Shown: positions 58,736-64,000 of the stretch, piece after piece
How the letters are laid out: each line of letters starts with the position of its first letter
Position numbering within the stretch: position 1 is the stretch's first letter
From: Alcanivorax sp.
GTDB taxonomy: Bacteria; Pseudomonadota; Gammaproteobacteria; Pseudomonadales; Alcanivoracaceae
Reading direction: 5' to 3'
Assembly: GCF_002726155.1 (NCBI RefSeq)
Contig: NZ_PBSH01000011.1
Coordinates: 19,494-83,493, forward strand
Length of the DNA stretch: 64,000 nt
Position numbers and translations under genes: made by a program
The notes under the pieces: model-generated
What the model was told of the DNA's origin: nothing
Seen by the model: the letters and a program-made list of their open reading frames with translations, nothing else
The model's database searches: none

Positions 58736-59371
58736 CTACGGAAACTGCATATTCAGCGGTGAGCTGCCCTGCAGGCTTTGCGCACGGTCGGGCTCATCGA
58801 TAAAGGGGTTGCGGTTGCCCTGGAGCTGTTCGATAACGTTGTTACGGCGGCGCTCTTCGTCGGTAACCGGGTCTTCCTGGTTCCAGCGTTGGTACATATC
58901 CAGGGTGCCGAGCAGGGGGAGCTCGTAGCGTTCGTGGAGATAAAGCATGGCCCGGGCCACGTCCCCCTTGGCGGTAACCGGAGGCTCGAATACCTGGAAC
59001 GATTGTTTGTAACCGCAGTTGCTGTTTTTCTCTGTGGTGTCCGGCAGATCGCCAAACAGGGTTCGCCGGCGGTCCAGCTCGGCGCGGCGGGTGACAGGGA
59101 AGAGGGCGTGACGGTCTTTACGAATATCGGAGAATTGCGGATTGTTTTCGCAAAGACGACTGCTTCGGCAACCAAAGTGCTGTGCCAGCCGGCGTTCATC
59201 GTAAATTTGTTCTACCGAAATGCGATCACCGGGCTGAAAGGATTCCTGACAATAAAGGGTGTCGCCTCCGTTAGCGTAAACCTGCTTGAGAAAGAGTGCG
59301 TCCATGCCATCGGCAAAGCTGGCCGAAACCGGCAAAAAACTTGCCAGCAAGGCAAGTGTAAATTTGTGCAT
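58736..59371 (-). CDS. EndA/NucM-family protein with substituted active site
   Basis: 211 residues with a signal peptide (FTLALLASFLPVSASFA). The fold is that of periplasmic endonuclease I: DTLYCQESF, HFGCRSSRLCENNPQF, DRHALFPVTRRAELDRRR, WNQEDPVTDEERRRN and EQLQGNRNPFIDEPD. Family members have E-H-x-x-P (catalytic His) and D-x-H-N (metal). Here the first reads SVEQIYDERR, with Gln in place of His, and the second DRHALFP, with Ala in place of Asn. It may therefore be inactive as a nuclease or have a new role. Confidence 0.82.
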   Translation of the reverse strand: MHKFTLALLASFLPVSASFADGMDALFLKQVYANGGDTLYCQESFQPGDRISVEQIYDERRLAQHFGCRSSRLCENNPQFSDIRKDRHALFPVTRRAELDRRRTLFGDLPDTTEKNSNCGYKQSFQVFEPPVTAKGDVARAMLYLHERYELPLLGTLDMYQRWNQEDPVTDEERRRNNVIEQLQGNRNPFIDEPDRAQSLQGSSPLNMQFP

Positions 59372-59477
59372 ATTGTGAATCCTGTCACATTATCAATATT
59401 GCCATCTTAGCCCCCAAGGCCAGGGTGACGGATATCTACAATGTATACCGGGCAGACAGGTGGTGCCAATGGCGGGA

Positions 59478-60089
59478 TTAGTGGTTGTCTAACAAAAGAG
59501 TCACGCAACTCTGGATGTGTGCGGTGATCGCGGTTTCGTCGGGAAGCTGGTTGGGAGCCAGCAGGGCGCAGAGCTGGAAATCGGCCTTGATCATGCCAAA
59601 AAACTGCCGGGCTGCATGGGGGCTGGGTTCGGCGCCGGGGAGCTGTCCGCGGTCGTGAAGGCACTGAAGATAAAGCAGTAACTGCTCCTGCAGCATGTGG
59701 GGGCCGGCTTCGTAAACGGTTTGCCCGAGTTCGGCAAAGGCTGAGCCTTCTGCAATCAATAACCGGTACAGCTCCAGGTTGACCGGGTCCGTCAGCGCGT
59801 TGAAAAAAGCGTGCCCGAGCCGTTCCAGGCCTTTCCGGGCTGGCAGTTCGTCTAGCTCAAGGCTACGGATATCGTGAATCATCTTGTGGGTGTGGTGAGT
59901 GATCACCGCGCTGAACAAGCCGCGCTTATCGCCAAAATACTCATAGAGGCTGCGTCGCGACCCTCCCGCTTCGGCAATGATCATGTCCAGCGTAGTGCGC
60001 GCATACCCGTGCTGGAGAAAGGTGTGCGTGGCGGCATCAAGCAATGCCTGACGCCGTCGCTGGCCGCGTGTGGTGATCTGCTGAGTCAT
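59478..60089 (-). CDS. TetR-family regulator
   Basis: 203 residues. N-terminal helix-turn-helix in TFLQHGYARTTLDMIIAEAGGSRRSLYEYFG, then a helical ligand domain of the PF14246 kind (TetR_C AefR-like: FFNALTDPVNLELYRLLIAEG). It is divergent from the siderophore exporter across a 200-base gap and may regulate it, besides Fur. Its ligand is unknown. Confidence 0.88.
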   Translation of the reverse strand: MTQQITTRGQRRRQALLDAATHTFLQHGYARTTLDMIIAEAGGSRRSLYEYFGDKRGLFSAVITHHTHKMIHDIRSLELDELPARKGLERLGHAFFNALTDPVNLELYRLLIAEGSAFAELGQTVYEAGPHMLQEQLLLYLQCLHDRGQLPGAEPSPHAARQFFGMIKADFQLCALLAPNQLPDETAITAHIQSCVTLLLDNH

Positions 60090-60212
60090 GAAATAAGTCC
60101 TGTTCTGTCACTGAATGGTATTGAGCAGGACACTTTCCGGCAATGGCGATACGCATCAATGTGAAGAAAGAGACGGACAGGCTAAAACGGGATTAACCGC
60201 ACGAAAATAAGG

Positions 60213-60240
60213 TTGATATATAAATAAGAATCAATATCAT
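60213..60240 (+). promoter_or_regulatory. Fur-box-overlapped promoter of the siderophore operon
   Basis: TTGATA (60213-60218), 16-base spacer, TATCAT (60235-60240). The stretch TAAGAATCAATATCA (60225-60239) matches 12 of 14 informative positions of the 7-1-7 Fur consensus TGATAATNATTATCA and covers the -10 element. Iron repression of the operon is strongly suggested. Confidence 0.78.
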
Positions 60241-60289
60241 TGCGATTCTCTTCTTATCCATTCCCTGTCCAAGGAGGCGGACACCCCTC

Positions 60290-61948
60290 ATGACCCTCAT
60301 GGGCCTGTTGTTTTCCCGTAGAAAGAAAGCCTTCGCGGCGGTGGCCGTGCTCAGTGTGTTGAGTGCGGGATTGAGTGTGGCGGTTCTGGCGTTCATCAGT
60401 CAGCGGTTGCTAGCCGGTGGCGCGGACTTGGCCGTGGTGCTGTTGCAGTTTGCCTTGCTGCTGGTGGCGCTGCTGGCCACGGCCACGGCCGCCCAGGTGA
60501 CCTTGCATGTGCTGGGGCACCGAATGGTGTACGGCCTGCGTCGGGATCTGGTGCGCCGTGTGCTGGCCACGGATATCGAGCAACTGGAAAAGGTGGGCGG
60601 GCCGCACCTGCTGGCGGCGCTGAGCACCGATCTGCGCAACCTGACAATCGCCTTTGTGCACTTGCCGGAGCTGGTCTACGGCGCCGCGTTGAGCGTGGCG
60701 GCCCTGGGGTGGCTGGCCTGGCTGGCACCGGGACTGTTTGCTGTCACGGTGGCCTGGTTGCTGGGTACGGCGTTGATGGGCGTCTGGCTGGTTGGGTGTA
60801 TTAATTTCCATGTGGGCAAGGTCCGTGAAGGGGATGACCATCTTTATCAGGACTATCAATCCATGATTGATGGTCGCAAGGAGCTGGCGCTGAACCGGCC
60901 GCGAGCGGCCCGTTTCTTTGATGAAGAATTTGATGGCCATGCCCGGGGGTACCGTGACCATGTGACCCGGGCAGACATTTGCAATGGGGTGGCCGGCAAC
61001 CTGGCCAACGTTTTGGTGCTGGCACTGATCGGGGTGCTGTTTTACCTGGCTGCCGGGCGTGGTTGGGCGGATGCCAATACCGCTTCCGTTTTTGCACTCA
61101 CCATTTTGTTGTTGCGTACGCCTTTAATTGGCGCTGTCGCTGCGTTACCCACCTTGCTGGCTGCGCGGGTCTCTTTGCGCAAACTGACCGGGCTTGAGCT
61201 GGCTGAAGATGCGACGGACCTGCAGGCAAGTGGGGACACGCTGGCAGGCTTCAGTACGCTCAGCTTGCAAGGCGTGCATTACCGGTATCCGGATCAGGAC
61301 GACGCGCCGGGCTTTGCGGTGGGGCCGCTGGATCTCACCATTCGCCGTGGCGAGCTGATTTTCGTGCAAGGGGGTAATGGTAGCGGCAAGAGTACGTTTG
61401 CCCGCTTGCTCACCGGTCTGTATCGGCCCCAGCAGGGTGAGTTGCGGGTGGATGGCGAGCTGGTCACCGAGGCAAACCGGGTTGCCTTTCGCCAGCTCTT
61501 TTCATCGGTGTTCACGGATTTTCATTTGTTCAGTCGCCTGTTGAAGGGCGATGGCACGGAAGTGGCGGCGGCGGATGTGGATGCCTGGCTGGCCACTCTG
61601 GGCATGCAGCACAAGGTGCGCCAGCAAGATGGCCGCCTCAGCGATATTCGTTTTTCCCAGGGGCAGCGCAAACGTCTGGCCCTGTTAATGGCGGTGATGG
61701 AGACCCGGGACTGCTTGTTGCTGGACGAGTGGGCGGCAGATCAGGACCCGCAATTCCGACAGTTCTTTTATCTCGATCTGCTGCCGCGCCTGCAAGCCGC
61801 CGGCAAAACCATCATTGCCATTACCCACGATGATCATTATTTCGATCGCGCTGATCGCCTGCTGAAAATGGATAGTGGTCGGTTGGAAGAACTGGATGAC
61901 CTCAGCGCTCGCGAGAGCGTTCAGGTGCTGCGCGAAGCGGGTATTTAG
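60290..61948 (+). CDS. Cyclic-peptide ABC exporter (PvdE/SyrD type)
   Basis: 552 residues, one polypeptide with six membrane helices (about 10-290) and an ATPase domain. Walker A is GGNGSGKST (about 360), the signature is FSQGQRKRLAL (a variant of LSGGQ common in this group), Walker B is CLLLDEWAADQDP. Proteins of this kind (PvdE, SyrD, YojI) export peptide siderophores or lipopeptides. It leads an operon with MbtH and NRPS genes under a Fur box. Export into the periplasm of an unfinished siderophore is inferred. Confidence 0.92.
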   Translation: MTLMGLLFSRRKKAFAAVAVLSVLSAGLSVAVLAFISQRLLAGGADLAVVLLQFALLLVALLATATAAQVTLHVLGHRMVYGLRRDLVRRVLATDIEQLEKVGGPHLLAALSTDLRNLTIAFVHLPELVYGAALSVAALGWLAWLAPGLFAVTVAWLLGTALMGVWLVGCINFHVGKVREGDDHLYQDYQSMIDGRKELALNRPRAARFFDEEFDGHARGYRDHVTRADICNGVAGNLANVLVLALIGVLFYLAAGRGWADANTASVFALTILLLRTPLIGAVAALPTLLAARVSLRKLTGLELAEDATDLQASGDTLAGFSTLSLQGVHYRYPDQDDAPGFAVGPLDLTIRRGELIFVQGGNGSGKSTFARLLTGLYRPQQGELRVDGELVTEANRVAFRQLFSSVFTDFHLFSRLLKGDGTEVAAADVDAWLATLGMQHKVRQQDGRLSDIRFSQGQRKRLALLMAVMETRDCLLLDEWAADQDPQFRQFFYLDLLPRLQAAGKTIIAITHDDHYFDRADRLLKMDSGRLEELDDLSARESVQVLREAGI

Positions 61949-62029
61949 GCGGTTGCTGAATCCTCCTTGTGCGCTCGGGCTTTCAGGTCGGGGCGCTTTT
62001 CTCTCACTCTTGTTAACGGCGAGGAAGCC

Positions 62030-62233
62030 ATGAGTATTGATAATCCTGAAACGGAATTCACGGTCGTCATCAATGATCAGGAGCAGTACAGCATCTGGCC
62101 GACCTATCGTCCTGTCCCGGCGGGCTGGCAAGCCGTCGGTGTGACCGGCAACAAGGGCGAATGCCTTGAGCATATCAATCAGACCTGGACAGACCAGCGT
62201 CCACGCCGCCTGCGGGATGCGCAAGCGTCCTGA
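62030..62233 (+). CDS. MbtH-like protein
   Basis: 67 residues from ATG 62030; an in-frame ATG at 61967 lacks family similarity. Family core: VVINDQEQYSIWPTYRPVPAGW and CLEHINQTWTDQRPRRLRD, including the invariant Trp residues. MbtH proteins bind and activate NRPS adenylation domains. Placed right before an NRPS gene, separated by 39 bases. Confidence 0.96.
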   Translation: MSIDNPETEFTVVINDQEQYSIWPTYRPVPAGWQAVGVTGNKGECLEHINQTWTDQRPRRLRDAQAS

Positions 62234-62272
62234 TTCTTTCTCTTGCGTCTGCACTAACGGCAAGGAGCTGAC

Positions 62273-64000
62273 ATGACCGGGTCTGCCATCGAGAACGTGC
62301 GCCCGGGGGCCGACTGGACCCCGCTTTCCTCTTCACAGCAACGTCTGTGGCTATTTACGCGGCTTTCACCGCAGAGCACGGCCTATAACCTGGGTGGCAT
62401 GCTGTGGTTGGACGGCGAGCTGAATCCGGAAGCGCTTGAGCAGACCATGAATTATGTGGTGGCTCGGCAGGCGATCCTGCGTGTGGAATTCTCTGAGCGG
62501 GATGGTCAGGGGTGGCAGCGGATCGCACCGCACGTGGGCAGGGCGTTGCAGGTAGAGGATGTCAGTCACGAGGCAGACCCGGAAGCGGCAGCCTACCGGC
62601 TGGGCCGCGAACACAATGCGAAACCGTTTGATCTGGAAGCAGAGTCACTGTTGCGTTACCGCCTGGTCAGGTTGAGCGAGCAACGGCATGTGCTGCTGAT
62701 CTCGTTGCATCATATTGTCGGCGACGCCTGGTCGTTGGGCGTGTTCATGCAGGAGTTTCTGTTTGCCTATAGTGCCTTGCGTGATGGGCTGACACCGAAC
62801 CTGCCGCCGCTGAAAAATACCTATCTGGATCTGGTCGAAACAGAAGCTGAATGGCTTGCCAGTGACGATGCCCGGGCGCAGCGGGATTACTGGGTCGAAA
62901 CACTGCAAAATGAAGGCGAGCCCCTGGTTTTGCCCCGCCTTTCACAACCGTCCGGTGCCTCCAGTCGTGCCCGCTTTCAGGACTTCTCCCTGTCTGCAAA
63001 GCAGACGCAAACCCTGAAAAATTTTGCCAGAGCGCAGGGCGTCAGCCGTTTTACCGTATTGCTTGCCGTGTTGCAGTATCTGTTGTTTCGGGTGTCGGGG
63101 CAGCCGCAGATTCGCGTTGGCGTACCTAGCGCCAACCGTAAAGGCAGTAACCAGTTTTTGGTGGGTTTTTTCGTGAACAACTTGGTGGTGCAGGGGCATG
63201 TTTCCCCTGAACTGTCCGTTGGCGATTGGATTTCACAGATCCACAGTGCCTTGAACGACGCCAAAAAAAATCGCGATCTACCCTTTGAAAAAATTGTCGA
63301 TGCCTTGAGTGATTCCCGCAGTTCGGGCAGTCATCCCTTGTTCCAGGTGGCGTTCAATTATCGTCAACAGGGCAAAGGGTTGAGTTTGAATCTGGGCAAC
63401 CTGATGGCTCGGGTAGAGGACCTGCCTGTAACGGAAACGCCGTTTGATCTGGTGCTGGATGCCTGGCCGGATGAACATGGTGGCCTGACGCTGCGGCTGG
63501 TTCACGGTGACGGCGTTCTTGATGATGCCTTCGCCGGGAAAATGGTGGGGGCGTTTGAGCAGGTGCTGGACCAGTGGTTGCAGTCGCCAGCATTGCCGCT
63601 CACCGAGAGTACGGTGCTGGTGCCGGATGACCAGGTCGTGCTGGAGCGTTGGGGGCAGGGGGCCGGCCAGTGGCAAGCGCATAGTTTTGTGTCGTTGTTT
63701 TCAAAGCAGGCCGCGAAACAGGGTGATGCGATTGCGCTGGTGCACGGGGATACCCGCGTATCGTTTGCCGAACTGGAAGCTCGCTCCAATCAATTGGCCC
63801 GTTACCTAATTAGCCAAGGCGTGAAGGCGGATGATGTGGTCGGCGTGTCTTTCGCGCGCGGCGTCACCATGGTCGAAGCCTTTATCGCGGTGATGAAAGC
63901 GGGCGGCGCTTTTTTGCCGCTGGATCCGGGTTATCCCTCCGAACGCTTGCACTACATGCTGGAAGACAGCGGCGCCAAACTGCTACTGACCTCGTCGGAC
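62273..64000 (+). CDS. Non-ribosomal peptide synthetase, N-terminal part (C-A), partial
   Basis: Open from ATG 62273 (AAGGAG upstream) to the window end, 576 codons so far. It begins directly with a condensation domain (LSSSQQRLWLF near the start; HHIVGDAW at 146-153, with the catalytic second His and Asp). It then enters an adenylation domain (FVSLFSKQA, VSFAELEARSNQLARYL, VMKAGGAFLPLDPGYPSER). A C domain at the N-terminus is typical of a starter condensation domain that attaches a fatty acid. With the Fur box, exporter and MbtH it fits an acylated siderophore such as the amphibactins known from Alcanivorax. Amino acid specificity cannot be read because the A-domain pocket lies beyond the window. 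Confidence 0.93.
   Translation, partial: MTGSAIENVRPGADWTPLSSSQQRLWLFTRLSPQSTAYNLGGMLWLDGELNPEALEQTMNYVVARQAILRVEFSERDGQGWQRIAPHVGRALQVEDVSHEADPEAAAYRLGREHNAKPFDLEAESLLRYRLVRLSEQRHVLLISLHHIVGDAWSLGVFMQEFLFAYSALRDGLTPNLPPLKNTYLDLVETEAEWLASDDARAQRDYWVETLQNEGEPLVLPRLSQPSGASSRARFQDFSLSAKQTQTLKNFARAQGVSRFTVLLAVLQYLLFRVSGQPQIRVGVPSANRKGSNQFLVGFFVNNLVVQGHVSPELSVGDWISQIHSALNDAKKNRDLPFEKIVDALSDSRSSGSHPLFQVAFNYRQQGKGLSLNLGNLMARVEDLPVTETPFDLVLDAWPDEHGGLTLRLVHGDGVLDDAFAGKMVGAFEQVLDQWLQSPALPLTESTVLVPDDQVVLERWGQGAGQWQAHSFVSLFSKQAAKQGDAIALVHGDTRVSFAELEARSNQLARYLISQGVKADDVVGVSFARGVTMVEAFIAVMKAGGAFLPLDPGYPSERLHYMLEDSGAKLLLTSSD

Overview
This window reads as chromosomal DNA of a marine, hydrocarbon- and lipid-degrading gammaproteobacterium, most like Alcanivorax or a close relative. 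The basis is a high-GC gammaproteobacterial gene style, twin long-form acyl-CoA dehydrogenases with PsrA-like sites, a Baeyer-Villiger monooxygenase/esterase/SDR operon, an outer-membrane phospholipase, an alkyl-sulfatase tail and an NRPS siderophore locus. The genus is inferred, since no rRNA or other taxonomic marker is present. No tRNA, rRNA, CRISPR array or intact insertion sequence was seen.

Layout. 0-2 kb: the tail of an SdsA-type alkyl sulfatase, then an accessory patch with two AT-richer integron-type gene cassettes, one complete attC site and one truncated attC, with no integrase. 2-7 kb: a minus-strand outer-membrane protein and a zinc-acquisition locus (AztD-like His-rich lipoprotein, ZnuD-like TonB receptor, a small Cys/His protein, YidD). 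7-12 kb: two tandem START-domain proteins, a DUF2254 membrane protein, and a GntR regulator with twin palindromic operators overlapping an SBF-like transporter gene. 12-16 kb: hisI-cysS and a stand-alone thrS, separated by REP-like repeats. 16-25 kb: HD-GYP and GGDEF signalling proteins, an M23 peptidase, a GreA-C-domain-like protein coupled to a 25-residue basic microprotein, nsrR/hmp nitric-oxide defence with overlapping palindromes, an Arc-type protein and a LysR regulator flanking a nested inverted repeat. 25-30 kb: fused PTPS-like protein, HIT protein, GNAT, AcpH, an SDR, an alpha/beta hydrolase lipoprotein and a 3D-domain protein. 29.5-34 kb: BVMO-esterase-SDR operon with a divergent AraC regulator, which resembles the mycobacterial virS/mymA locus. 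34-38 kb: a three-gene exported/TPR operon of unknown role, preceded by a large hairpin, and a LysE-type exporter.

The most striking block is 38.5-51.0 kb. It is a divergent pair of operons built almost entirely of exported proteins. Leftward are two c-type cytochromes (one with a LamG-like domain), a Tat-signal DUF1501-like protein and the flavinyl transferase ApbE. Rightward are a large di-haem lipoprotein with a beta-propeller, two small outer-membrane barrels, a TlpA-like thioredoxin, a DUF4266 lipoprotein ending in a Cys/Gly-rich tail, and a DUF3570 barrel. I read it as one envelope redox system of unknown substrate and the best candidate for an undescribed system here.

51-59 kb: PldA, a Trm112-like protein, two paralogous acyl-CoA dehydrogenases bracketing DUF945 and DUF454 genes, and an EndA-family protein lacking catalytic residues. 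59.5-64 kb: a TetR regulator, then a Fur-boxed promoter driving a cyclic-peptide ABC exporter, an MbtH-like protein and a C-domain-first NRPS that runs off the window. This fits an acylated peptide siderophore of the amphibactin type, which Alcanivorax is known to make.
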